Source of the DNA: Eutrophocola sp965661105
GTDB lineage: Bacteria; Pseudomonadota; Gammaproteobacteria; Pseudomonadales; Pseudohongiellaceae
Assembly: GCA_965661105.1 (NCBI GenBank)
Contig: CBFICR010000049.1
Span: 1 to 21,994, forward strand
Length of the DNA stretch: 21,994 nt
Direction of reading: 5' to 3'
A program made the position numbers and the translations under genes. Shown here piece after piece: positions 1-7,685 of this stretch. The notes beneath the pieces are model-generated. The model saw nothing but the letters and a program-made list of their open reading frames with translations. It did no database searches and had not been told where the DNA came from. The first letter of the stretch is position 1. Each line of letters opens with the position of its first letter.

Positions 1-12
1 AGAGAATGGTTG

Positions 13-40
13 CTTGTCTCTTGCCTCTTGCCTCTTTTTT
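13..40. repeat. Heptanucleotide tandem repeat (CTTGCCT type)
   Basis: Four consecutive 7-base units, cttgtct, cttgcct, cttgcct and a degenerate ctttttt, lie at 13-40. They are in the non-coding stretch downstream of the outer membrane factor gene on the minus strand. No gene is visible between position 1 and 111. The function is unknown; it may be a slippage-prone spacer or a degenerate intergenic repeat. Confidence 0.7.
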
Positions 41-73
41 ATAATCGCCTGCCGCTTCCCTGCACCGCCCACC

Positions 74-101
74 TTTATCCTTTATCTTTTATCCTTTATC
101 C
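74..101. repeat. Heptanucleotide tandem repeat (TTTATCC type)
   Basis: Four consecutive 7-base units, tttatcc, tttatct, tttatcc and tttatcc, lie at 74-101. They end about ten bases beyond the stop of the outer membrane factor gene. On the minus strand the unit reads GGATAAA. It has the same period as the array at 13-40 but a different sequence, so two separate 7-mer arrays occupy one short intergenic region. Confidence 0.75.
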
Positions 102-111
102 GATTTTTTAA

Positions 112-1512
112 CTATTCCTCCGCCTGCCATCCCCCACCAAGCGCCTGGAACAGCCCGGTAATAGTATTCAGACGCAGAAGTTTATTATCAAGATAGCTGT
201 TACGTGTTGAAAAGAGTGTATTTTGTGCAATCAGTACTGTCTGGAAGTCGGCAACACCTTCCTGGTATCTGACTTCGGCAATACGAAACGCTTCTTCCGC
301 AGCCTCCAGATTCTGAAATGCGACGACTCCCTGTGCTTCCAGTAATTCGATGTTACTTAATAACACTTCCACCTCGTTGAAGGCACCAATAACAGCACGG
401 CGATAGTTGTTCAGGCTGTTCTCCATGGTGATCCTGGCCTGATCAATATTTCGAAAACGCTGACCATTATCAAGCAGCGTTTGTATCAGGTTGGCATTTA
501 TAGTCAGAATGGTATCCGGATCACTCACCAGTTCAGATAGAGATGTGCTTGAAGCATTAATGCCTCCTGTCAGGGAGATTTGCGGGAATAAATCAGTTTT
601 TACAATATCGACACTGGCACGGGCACTGCGTAAATTGGCTTCAGCCTGAACCAGATCCGGACGTCTGACCAATAACTCCGAGGGCAATCCGGGTTTAACC
701 AGGGGAACCTCAATAGACTGTAATGACTGCCCGGCCACATCAAAATTCTGAAGTGTTCTTCCCAGCAACAAGGCCAGAGATGAGCGAGTAGCCAGGTCAT
801 TCTGTATAAAACTTCGCAGGTTGTTGCGTTCCCGCTCAAGCGCGATCTGCTGTTGTAAAGCCTCAATAGGCACAGCAACACCGGCGTTAACTCGAGCCTG
901 GGCAATTCTATAAATCGCTTCGGCATTTTCCACATTCTGCAACGAAGCCTCGACTTTATCCCGGGTCAATAGTAACTGAAAATAGGTAGAAGCTGCCGTT
1001 CCCAGAGTATTCAGCGCAACATCAGCAACCTGGGCCACGCGGAAATCATAATCTGCCACGGCCCTGTTATAGGTAGCAGGCTTACTGAGAATGTCGTTAT
1101 AAGTGAAATTTGCACCCAGTCTAAAGGGCTCATTGGGACTGGAAGACGTGTTGACCCCATCTACCCTTGTTTCGTTATAACTGGCCCCGGTCCCAAGACT
1201 TACCAGAGGGGTTGGCAACAAGTTAAAGCCGGCTTCCCGGAGGGCGATCTGGGCAGACTCGAGATTACGGCGGTTATTCTCCAGATCCAGGTTATTTTCC
1301 TGAACCTGCGCGATAATTGTGCTTAGTTCTTCATCGTTGAAGGAATTCCACCAATCAGTTTCTGGCCAGATAGTGGCCTCTTCCACGACTGGTCCCTGCC
1401 AATCTTCGGGGACATCAGCCTCGGCCAGCTGAGGTAACTCGGTTAGCGTACAACTCGCAAGAGACACCATACAGGCCAAGGGAAATACAAAAGAACGAAT
1501 CCTGGACATCAT
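112..1512 (-). CDS. Outer membrane efflux factor, NodT/TolC-like lipoprotein
   Basis: Likely the outer membrane exit duct of the tripartite pump encoded just upstream with macA and macB. The 466-residue product begins with a lipoprotein signal: a basic N-terminus, a hydrophobic stretch and a lipobox LASC with the lipidated cysteine at residue 21. Length, two internally similar halves of long Ala/Glu/Asn-rich helices, and segments such as LPSELLVRRPDLVQAEANLR and YQEGVADFQTVL are typical of the OEP/NodT family. The gene starts 3 bases after the macB stop, so it is probably translationally coupled. The start could be the first or second of two adjacent ATG codons. The family is secure; the transported substrate is unknown. 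Confidence 0.93.
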   Translation of the reverse strand: MMSRIRSFVFPLACMVSLASCTLTELPQLAEADVPEDWQGPVVEEATIWPETDWWNSFNDEELSTIIAQVQENNLDLENNRRNLESAQIALREAGFNLLPTPLVSLGTGASYNETRVDGVNTSSSPNEPFRLGANFTYNDILSKPATYNRAVADYDFRVAQVADVALNTLGTAASTYFQLLLTRDKVEASLQNVENAEAIYRIAQARVNAGVAVPIEALQQQIALERERNNLRSFIQNDLATRSSLALLLGRTLQNFDVAGQSLQSIEVPLVKPGLPSELLVRRPDLVQAEANLRSARASVDIVKTDLFPQISLTGGINASSTSLSELVSDPDTILTINANLIQTLLDNGQRFRNIDQARITMENSLNNYRRAVIGAFNEVEVLLSNIELLEAQGVVAFQNLEAAEEAFRIAEVRYQEGVADFQTVLIAQNTLFSTRNSYLDNKLLRLNTITGLFQALGGGWQAEE

Positions 1513-1515
1513 AAG

Positions 1516-3579
1516 TTACTCGTTCGCCAGTGCCACAACCGGATCAAGCTGTGCGGCTTTGCGGGCCGGCGCAAACCCAAAAACCAGGCCCGTGGCAGTA
1601 GCGCAACTAAACGCCAATATCATCGGCATGGCCGTGAACTTGATCGACACTTCAAAGAAAATAAGAATATAGCCAACGGCTACCCCGGTGATAACGCCAA
1701 TAACGCCTCCCACACCGGAGACCACAATAGCTTCAGACAGAAACTGGGACATAATGTCCATTTGTCTGGCGCCAGTGGCCATACGAATACCAATTTCACG
1801 TGTCCTTTCAGTCACTGAAACCAGCATGATATTCATCACCCCGATGCCGCCAACAAGAAGGGAAATGGCGGCGACTGAACCCAGCAATATAGTGAAGGTA
1901 TCCTGGGAAGCGGTGATGGTCTCAAGTAATTGTGCTGCATTAAATATACGGAAATCCTCACTGCCATGACGCGCAGTCATAAACTGAATAAGGTTTTGTT
2001 CTGTGGCTTCAATCTGGTCTACATCATCCACATAAACCGAGATACTGCGCGCATTACTTTCTCCCATCAACCGTAATGCCCCTGTTTTAAACGGCACAAA
2101 CACCACATCATCCTGGTCATTGCCATTGGACGAAGCGCCTTTGGTGGTCATCACACCGATCACCAGAAAAGGAATGTTCCTGATCAGAATATACTCACCC
2201 AGCGGATCTACGCCAGGGGGGAAAAGCTCGTTGGTCACGGTGGCACCAAGCACCGCAACGGGGGTATATCGGTCACTGTCTTCGCGGGTAAAAAATATGC
2301 CCTTGGATAATGGCCATGCACTCAGATCAGGCATGGTCTCCGTGGTTGCAGTAACCTGGGTCGAATAATCCAGACGCTGATACCTGACAGTGTAGTTACT
2401 TTGTAATTCCGGCATGGCACCAAGCACATTGGGTAGCCCTTCAGTCAGGGCATCAGCATCTTCAAGCGTTAGTGTTGATGGCAGACTGCGACGTTGACCG
2501 GGTACACGCGCCGGTTGCAAGGTCAGCCTGTTGGTACCAATGGAAGAAATCCGGTCGACAATATCCTGACGCGCGCCTTCGCCAATGGCCAGCATGGCGA
2601 CGACTGATGCTACTCCGATAACGATTCCCAACAGAGTCAGAATCGTTCTGAAAATATTGGCTTTCAGGGAACGCATTGCCATACGAATGGATTCACCGAC
2701 ACCGGCCATTGGTGAGGCCACTTTTCGGCTCAGGAACAAATCCCGCAGGGTTTTATTCTGTTTGGGGTCAACAACACCTTCAGCATGCCCGCTGTCTTTA
2801 ATTATTTCCCCATCACGAAATTCAATGACCCTGTCGGCATGGGAGGCGACATCATTGTCATGGGTAATCAGGATCACCGTATGGCCATCACGGGCCAGAC
2901 TTTCCAGCAATGCCATGACTTCGATACCACTCTGGGTATCCAGGGCACCGGTGGGTTCATCCGCCAAAATCACCTTGCCGCCATTCATCATGGCACGGGC
3001 AATGGAAACCCGCTGTTGTTGCCCCCCGGACAGTTGTGTCGGCCTGTGGTCAAGACGATCACCAAGACCAAGGGACGTTAACAAGGCTTCCCCACGCATG
3101 CGTCTCTCATTGTGATTCAGGCCGGCATAAATGGCGGGAACCTCGACGTTCTCTTCTGCGGTGGAGGAATTGAGCAGGTTATAACTCTGAAACACAAAAC
3201 CAAATGCCTCACGGCGCAACCAGGCCAGACCATCAGCGTCAAAACTTTTGATGTCACGGCCGGCAAATAAATAGGTGCCTTTGGTAGGACGATCCAGACA
3301 GCCAAGCAGATTCATCAGGGTGGATTTACCGGAACCGGACTGGCCGACAATGGCAAGAAATTCACCAGGGTATATTTTAAGGTCTATGCCGCGCAGTGCA
3401 TGGACTTCAACACCACCATCAGTGGCAAAAATGCGGTGGATTTTTTTGAGTTCAATCAGGGGTATGGCAACTTCACCACTCATTTCAGAGGTAATATTTT
3501 TGCTGCCAGAGCTGGCTGGTTCTTTAGTAAAATCACCAGCACCAAAGGTTGAATCAGGGTGAAGAGCGTCTGTGCTCAA
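1516..3579 (-). CDS. macB: MacB-type ABC transporter (ATPase plus permease)
   Basis: Inner membrane ATPase of a MacA-MacB-outer membrane factor export system. The 687-residue protein has an N-terminal ABC domain: Walker A GQSGSGKST at about 79-87, signature LSGGQ at 183-187, Walker B VILADE at about 203-208 and the H-loop histidine at about 240. The first membrane helix (about 313-335, TLLGIVIGVASVVAML) follows, then a large periplasmic domain and three C-terminal helices in the FtsX/MacB_PCD arrangement, with the motif TERTREIGIRMATGAR. A polar extension of about 40 residues precedes the ABC domain; methionine 33 is a possible later start. The start overlaps the macA stop by 4 bases (ATGA type). 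Known MacB proteins mechanically drive export of macrolides, toxins or lipopeptides; the substrate here cannot be read from sequence. Confidence 0.95.
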   Translation of the reverse strand: MSTDALHPDSTFGAGDFTKEPASSGSKNITSEMSGEVAIPLIELKKIHRIFATDGGVEVHALRGIDLKIYPGEFLAIVGQSGSGKSTLMNLLGCLDRPTKGTYLFAGRDIKSFDADGLAWLRREAFGFVFQSYNLLNSSTAEENVEVPAIYAGLNHNERRMRGEALLTSLGLGDRLDHRPTQLSGGQQQRVSIARAMMNGGKVILADEPTGALDTQSGIEVMALLESLARDGHTVILITHDNDVASHADRVIEFRDGEIIKDSGHAEGVVDPKQNKTLRDLFLSRKVASPMAGVGESIRMAMRSLKANIFRTILTLLGIVIGVASVVAMLAIGEGARQDIVDRISSIGTNRLTLQPARVPGQRRSLPSTLTLEDADALTEGLPNVLGAMPELQSNYTVRYQRLDYSTQVTATTETMPDLSAWPLSKGIFFTREDSDRYTPVAVLGATVTNELFPPGVDPLGEYILIRNIPFLVIGVMTTKGASSNGNDQDDVVFVPFKTGALRLMGESNARSISVYVDDVDQIEATEQNLIQFMTARHGSEDFRIFNAAQLLETITASQDTFTILLGSVAAISLLVGGIGVMNIMLVSVTERTREIGIRMATGARQMDIMSQFLSEAIVVSGVGGVIGVITGVAVGYILIFFEVSIKFTAMPMILAFSCATATGLVFGFAPARKAAQLDPVVALANE

Positions 3580-4931
3580 CGGAAGCCACCCATGGCACGG
3601 AACATTTCCCGACGATCTGTTTGACCGTCCTGTCCAGCTGCCCCTGGAATATTTTGTAGAATCCCGGCAACCACTTCGTCGCCTACTTCCAGGCCGGAAA
3701 TGACTTCAGCGGCTATTCGGCTGGTGACACCAACCATAATTTCGCGCTCTTCAAAACTGCCATCGCTGTTAGCTACCTGAACCGTTGCCAGTCGTCTTGC
3801 AGGAGCTGCCTGGGGATTACCCTGCCCTGCACCGGGTCCTGGCCTGCCGGCGGCATTACCTGCCCCCCCAAAAGCAGCGGGTCGGCCAGCAGCTCCAGCA
3901 GCTGGGAAAGCGCCTGCGCCGCCAGCACCTGGCTGATCGATATAGGTTAACGCGCCGACCGGCACCGTAGGCACATTTTCAGCAGAAGAAGTGACGAAAT
4001 AAACCTGGGCTGTCATATCAGAAAGTAAAGAGCCATCACTGTTATCAATATCAAACAGTCCGGTATATAGCACCACATTATTTTCAACTATCGGGGTAGG
4101 TAAAATCTGGCGCACAGTGGAATACCAGCGTCGGTTTCCTCCACCCAGCGTTGTGAAGTAGACCGGCATTCCCTTCCTGACACTGCTGATATCAGCTTCA
4201 GAAATTTCTGTTTCAACGGTCATGGTGCTCAAATCGGCAATACGTAAAATGGTGGGCGCTTGCTGGTTGGCGTTTATGGTCCGGCCTTCATTCATATCCA
4301 GAGATACTATCGTGCCTGCTGAGGGAGCATAAATTCTGGAAAATTCGAGTTGGGTCTCATCACTTTCCAGGCTGGCTTTACTCTGAATAATCTGTTTTTC
4401 CAGTTGAATCAGAGCGGCTTCTGCAGAAGCCAGGTTGTTAACGGCATTGTCATAATCCAGCTCACTGGTAGCGTCAGCCTCCATCAGGCGCTCCTGACGC
4501 CGGGCATTGGCACGGGCCAGTGCCAGGGAAGCATTACGGGCAGCAATCTGAGCTTCCAGAGCTTCAATACTGGCACGACTGGCTTCTACCCGGGCTAACT
4601 GAATACGGGCATCAATTTCAGCCAGTAACTGGCCTTCTTCCACCACGTCGCCAATATCAACGTGCAAGGTTTCCAGAATGCCATTAACCTGGGCACCGAC
4701 GTCTACAAAGTCAAAGGGCTGCAAACTGCCAGCCGCGGTGATAGTGTTTTCAATGTTGCCTATTTGCACTGTCGCTATTAACGGCTGATTTGTGGTTTCC
4801 TGCTGGGAATTGGACTGCCAGTAATACCAGCCACCGGCACCACACAGCAGCAGTCCGATAGCAATAATCCAGAGCTTGCCACCACGTCTTGTTTTAACTG
4901 ACGTTTCTGACTCTACTTCAATTGTATTCAT
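3576..4931 (-). CDS. macA: MacA-type periplasmic adaptor (membrane fusion protein)
   Basis: Periplasmic adaptor bridging MacB and the outer membrane factor. The 451-residue protein has an N-terminal membrane anchor (about 20-38), a first lipoyl/barrel-sandwich half (about 51-110), a long helical hairpin rich in Ala/Glu/Arg (about 110-195), the second lipoyl half with IYAPSAGTIVSL (about 200-211), then beta-barrel and membrane-proximal domains. A Gly/Ala/Pro/Arg-rich low-complexity insert at about 333-380 interrupts the membrane-proximal region. It is the first gene of the macA-macB-outer membrane factor operon and overlaps macB by 4 bases. No strong Shine-Dalgarno is visible before the ATG. 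The family is confident; gene-level identity with E. coli macA is by context and domain order. Confidence 0.93.
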   Translation of the reverse strand: MNTIEVESETSVKTRRGGKLWIIAIGLLLCGAGGWYYWQSNSQQETTNQPLIATVQIGNIENTITAAGSLQPFDFVDVGAQVNGILETLHVDIGDVVEEGQLLAEIDARIQLARVEASRASIEALEAQIAARNASLALARANARRQERLMEADATSELDYDNAVNNLASAEAALIQLEKQIIQSKASLESDETQLEFSRIYAPSAGTIVSLDMNEGRTINANQQAPTILRIADLSTMTVETEISEADISSVRKGMPVYFTTLGGGNRRWYSTVRQILPTPIVENNVVLYTGLFDIDNSDGSLLSDMTAQVYFVTSSAENVPTVPVGALTYIDQPGAGGAGAFPAAGAAGRPAAFGGAGNAAGRPGPGAGQGNPQAAPARRLATVQVANSDGSFEEREIMVGVTSRIAAEVISGLEVGDEVVAGILQNIPGAAGQDGQTDRREMFRAMGGFR

Positions 4932-5204
4932 TCAATTATTCAGCCGATTTTGAGATTTAATCAAGTCCGTGTACCCGCTTATAAACGCTGCAACAGATAC
5001 CGGGTTTACCTGGTTTTTAAGCATTCACATTGTTTTCACAAAGAATATGTCGGGGATCGCCCAGTGTATCTTTTTTTGCCGCGTGAATTAAGAATTAATA
5101 AAGGATTTAGTGGAATGATTTCAGCAAGTTAGGAGCGCCGCACAAGACAAAAGCAGGGACAGTCAAGGCATTAACTGAGCCTGCAAAAATGCACTCTGCC
5201 AGAA
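4932..5204. other. Intergenic region upstream of macA
   Basis: A 273-base gap between macA and the zinc-ribbon protein gene, both read leftward. It must contain the macA promoter unless the transcript reads through from 5205. No hexamer pair on the minus strand was convincing. A 60-codon open frame on the plus strand (4950-5132) has no coding character and is not called. No terminator hairpin with a T-run was found. Confidence 0.5.
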
Positions 5205-5489
5205 TCAGGTCTCGGAGGTGGATTCTTTGGTTTCCAGAGGGATAAACAGGCAAACACCCATAAATACCACCGTCATCACCAGCACCGTCACCATGCCGCC
5301 AGCCGTAAAGCCGGAAGAGATGAGCGTACGCACGGCGAGGGCAAAAAAGATGATAGAAACCACACTGGTATAAATGAGGTTCATTCTGAGTTCAACGCCA
5401 CAACTCTGGCACACATGAGGTCGTTTCATCAACTTTGTCACTGCATCCATGGCTTCTTGCTGACACACTGGACATTGGTTGCTACTCAT
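5205..5489 (-). CDS. Small zinc-ribbon membrane protein, function unknown
   Basis: A 94-residue protein with two CxxC pairs (Cys6/Cys9 and Cys27/Cys30), which form a likely zinc ribbon. Two predicted membrane helices follow at about 39-58 and 63-83, then a short acidic tail. The start is well supported by a strong ribosome-binding site, GGGAGGA, seven bases upstream of the ATG. It stands alone between trpD and macA with intergenic gaps on both sides, so its context does not suggest a job. I do not recognise a named family; a cytosolic zinc ribbon joined to a two-helix anchor is all that can be said. Confidence 0.8.
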   Translation of the reverse strand: MSSNQCPVCQQEAMDAVTKLMKRPHVCQSCGVELRMNLIYTSVVSIIFFALAVRTLISSGFTAGGMVTVLVMTVVFMGVCLFIPLETKESTSET

Positions 5490-5608
5490 TTGCTATCCTC
5501 CCGGATACATCGATAAAATTGACCGCTCACGGGGCGCGGTACAATCTAGAACATAATTTAGCTATTATTACTAACTTTATGTTTTTATTGTAGTATTTTT
5601 TAGTTTTT

Positions 5609-6634
5609 TTAGCTATTGGTAATCCTTACCAGGTTTTCCAGGACTGATTTTGCGTTTCCGGAATCAATCGATGCTGCTGCAATGGCAACACCCTCGCGTA
5701 TATCCTGGGCTTTTCCAGCGATCAGAAGAGCAGCGCCTGTCCCGAAAAGCACAACGTCACGATAGGCATCCTGTTTCCCATTAAGCAAGGCCGTCAGGCG
5801 CTCTGCGTTATAGCTGGCGTCTCCACCTTTCAAATCTTCCAGCGTGGCAATAGCCAGGCCTGCCTCCTGCGGTGACAGGCTAAACTCGGTGACCTTGCCG
5901 GCGCTGACTTCACAGATAAAGTTACTGCCCGTGGTACTCAACTCATCAAGATGATCGGCGCCATGAACAACCCAGGCTTTCTCGCAACCCAATTTTGCCA
6001 GCACTTCTGCCATGGGCCGGACCCACTCCCGGGCAAAGACACCGATTAAATATTTTTTAACGCCTGCCGGATTACACAAGGGGCCCAGGATATTGAAGAT
6101 AGTACGAATGCCCATCTCTACCCGAACCGGCCCAACATACTTGAAAGATTCATGGTGACGCGGCGCCATCATAAAGCCAATGCCCGCTTCTGCAATGGAC
6201 TGCTCTATGCGGGCAATGTCGGCATCCAGATTAACCCCCAGCGAGGTTAATACATCCGCGGCTCCTGATTTGGATGACAAGGCACGATTGCCGTGCTTTG
6301 CCACGGGAACCCCGCAAGCAGCAGTTACAATGGCCGTTGCCGTGGAAATATTCAGGGTACCGGAGCCGTCACCGCCGGTACCCACTATATCCATCGCGTC
6401 CGCAGGTGCCGTTACTGCCAGCGCCTTGGACCGGATAACGTCCACTGCGGCACTGATTTCATCGACATTTTCCCCACGCATGCGCAAGGCCACCAGAAAA
6501 CCGGCTATCTGCGCTGGCGTGGCGCGGCCGGACATAATGATCTCAAATGCTTGCCGCGCATCCTCGAAAGACAATACCTGGGCTTGTGCTACTTTTCCCA
6601 GATAGGGTTTGAGTTCTGTCAGTGCTTCACTCAT
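5609..6634 (-). CDS. trpD: Anthranilate phosphoribosyltransferase
   Basis: Second step of tryptophan synthesis: transfer of phosphoribose from PRPP to anthranilate. Family signatures are clear: GTGGDGSGTLNIST for the PRPP loop, KHGNR, then SSKSGAADVL, VGPVRVEMGIRTIFNILGP and a C-terminal region typical of TrpD. The ATG at 6634 gives 341 residues, the usual family length, and has AGGACGG five bases upstream. A farther ATG at 6679 would add 15 residues encoded inside a 12-base tandem repeat and has no ribosome-binding site, so I prefer 6634. The usual partners trpG, trpE and trpC are not adjacent; the gene follows folD on the same strand. KHGNR and SSKSG favour TrpD over the TrpD2/YbiB relatives. 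Confidence 0.95.
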   Translation of the reverse strand: MSEALTELKPYLGKVAQAQVLSFEDARQAFEIIMSGRATPAQIAGFLVALRMRGENVDEISAAVDVIRSKALAVTAPADAMDIVGTGGDGSGTLNISTATAIVTAACGVPVAKHGNRALSSKSGAADVLTSLGVNLDADIARIEQSIAEAGIGFMMAPRHHESFKYVGPVRVEMGIRTIFNILGPLCNPAGVKKYLIGVFAREWVRPMAEVLAKLGCEKAWVVHGADHLDELSTTGSNFICEVSAGKVTEFSLSPQEAGLAIATLEDLKGGDASYNAERLTALLNGKQDAYRDVVLFGTGAALLIAGKAQDIREGVAIAAASIDSGNAKSVLENLVRITNS

Positions 6635-6653
6635 TACATCCGTCCTGCCATTA

Positions 6654-6701
6654 GTCTTGCCAGCTATTTTGCCAGCCATCTTGCCAGCTGTCTTGCCAAG
6701 A
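6654..6701. repeat. 12-bp tandem repeat at the folD/trpD junction
   Basis: Four imperfect 12-base units run from 6654: gtcttgccagct, attttgccagcc, atcttgccagct and gtcttgccaaga. They share the core TTGCCA. They fill the gap between the folD stop (6712) and the preferred trpD start (6634). On the minus strand the trpD frame is open through the array and would read repeated Ala-Gly-Lys. The array could vary in copy number and change the folD-trpD spacing by multiples of four codons without breaking frame. Confidence 0.85.
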
Positions 6702-6711
6702 ACAGGCCCGT

Positions 6712-7584
6712 TTACTTCATGCTTATGGCATTAAGGGTGTTCTGCATCAGGGAAGCGATAGTCATTGGACCAACACCACCTGGTACCGGGGTAATGAAGC
6801 TGCACTTGTCCTTGACGCCTGCAAAGTCAACATCACCGGTCAGACGCCAGCCACGCTCACGGCTGTCATCTGGCACGCGGGTAGTGCCCACATCGATAAC
6901 CACAGCCCCTTCCTTGACCATGTCGGCGGTAACAAATTCAGGCTTGCCGATGGCAACGATCAAAATGTCAGCGCTGGCGCAGATTTCCTTCATATTAGTG
7001 GTACGGCTATGCACCATGGTGACAGTACAGTTGCCAGGGTTGGCATTGCGGGACATAAGAATGGACATGGGCGTGCCAACAATATTGCTGCGACCTACGA
7101 CAACACAATGTTTGCCACTGGTTTCAATATTATTGCGCTTGAGCAGTTCCACAATACCATTGGGCGTAGCAGAAATATGGGTAGGCAGTCCGAGCATCAT
7201 ACGGCCCAGATTTTCCGGATGGAAGCCATCCACATCCTTGCGCGGATGGATAGTCTGGGTCACTTTGTCTTCGTCAATATGATCAGGTAGCGGCACCTGA
7301 ACAATGAAGCCGTCGATATTGTCATCGTTGTTCAGTTTTTCAACCAATGCCAGCAATTCTTCCTCGCTGGTTTCTTCAGGCAGTTCGATAAGGGTAGAGT
7401 CAAAGCCGACGCGTTCGCAGGCCAGTACCTTATTGTTAACATAGGTTTTGCTGCCACCGTCGTTGCCGACAAGTACTGCGGCGAGATGGGGAACCTTGCC
7501 GCCTGCTGCCTTGATCTCATCAACCTTTGCAGCAATATCCTGTTTCAGTGCTTCGGCAGTAGCCTTGCCATCCAGTAATTCCAT
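6712..7584 (-). CDS. folD: Bifunctional methylene-THF dehydrogenase/cyclohydrolase
   Basis: Interconverts 5,10-methylene-, 5,10-methenyl- and 10-formyl-tetrahydrofolate in the cytosol using NADP. Visible signatures are YVNNK with the catalytic Tyr and Lys at about 48-52, DGFIVQVPLP, the cofactor motif GRSNIVGTPM and TPVPGGVGPMT. The ATG at 7584 gives 290 residues and has GAGGT about five bases upstream; an upstream in-frame ATG at 7620 lacks a ribosome-binding site. Segments such as ATPNGIVELLKRNNIETSGK and PGNCTVTMVHSRT resemble Bacteroidetes FolD more than the E. coli-type enzyme, from my memory of both, which suggests transfer. It likely works with fhs at 12188, encoded on the other strand of this window. 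trpD follows after the tandem repeat. Confidence 0.96.
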   Translation of the reverse strand: MELLDGKATAEALKQDIAAKVDEIKAAGGKVPHLAAVLVGNDGGSKTYVNNKVLACERVGFDSTLIELPEETSEEELLALVEKLNNDDNIDGFIVQVPLPDHIDEDKVTQTIHPRKDVDGFHPENLGRMMLGLPTHISATPNGIVELLKRNNIETSGKHCVVVGRSNIVGTPMSILMSRNANPGNCTVTMVHSRTTNMKEICASADILIVAIGKPEFVTADMVKEGAVVIDVGTTRVPDDSRERGWRLTGDVDFAGVKDKCSFITPVPGGVGPMTIASLMQNTLNAISMK

Positions 7585-7685
7585 AGTGACCTCATTTACG
7601 CTCAGTAAAAAAGCGGCCATTTTACAGAATAAGGGGCGAGAAGTGGAGCTGTAAAAGCGTTATTCGGCGCTGGTAAAAAACCGGC

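Noticed and set aside
2585..3115. 176-codon plus-strand frame opposite macB
   Set aside because: It is the antisense shadow of the ABC domain; the minus strand encodes all family motifs.
4950..5132. 60-codon plus-strand open frame upstream of macA
   Set aside because: Composition is not protein-like, there is no ribosome site, and it lies in the presumed macA promoter region.
5518..5545. Plus-strand TTGACC and TACAAT pair between trpD and the zinc-ribbon gene
   Set aside because: The spacer is only 15 bases and no plus-strand gene follows.
6634..6679. 15-residue N-terminal extension of TrpD from the ATG at 6679
   Set aside because: It is encoded by a tandem repeat, lacks a ribosome-binding site and is outside the family's normal length; the ATG at 6634 has a good site.
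6293..7282. 329-codon plus-strand frame opposite trpD and folD
   Set aside because: It is antisense to two well-supported genes and has no recognisable domain.
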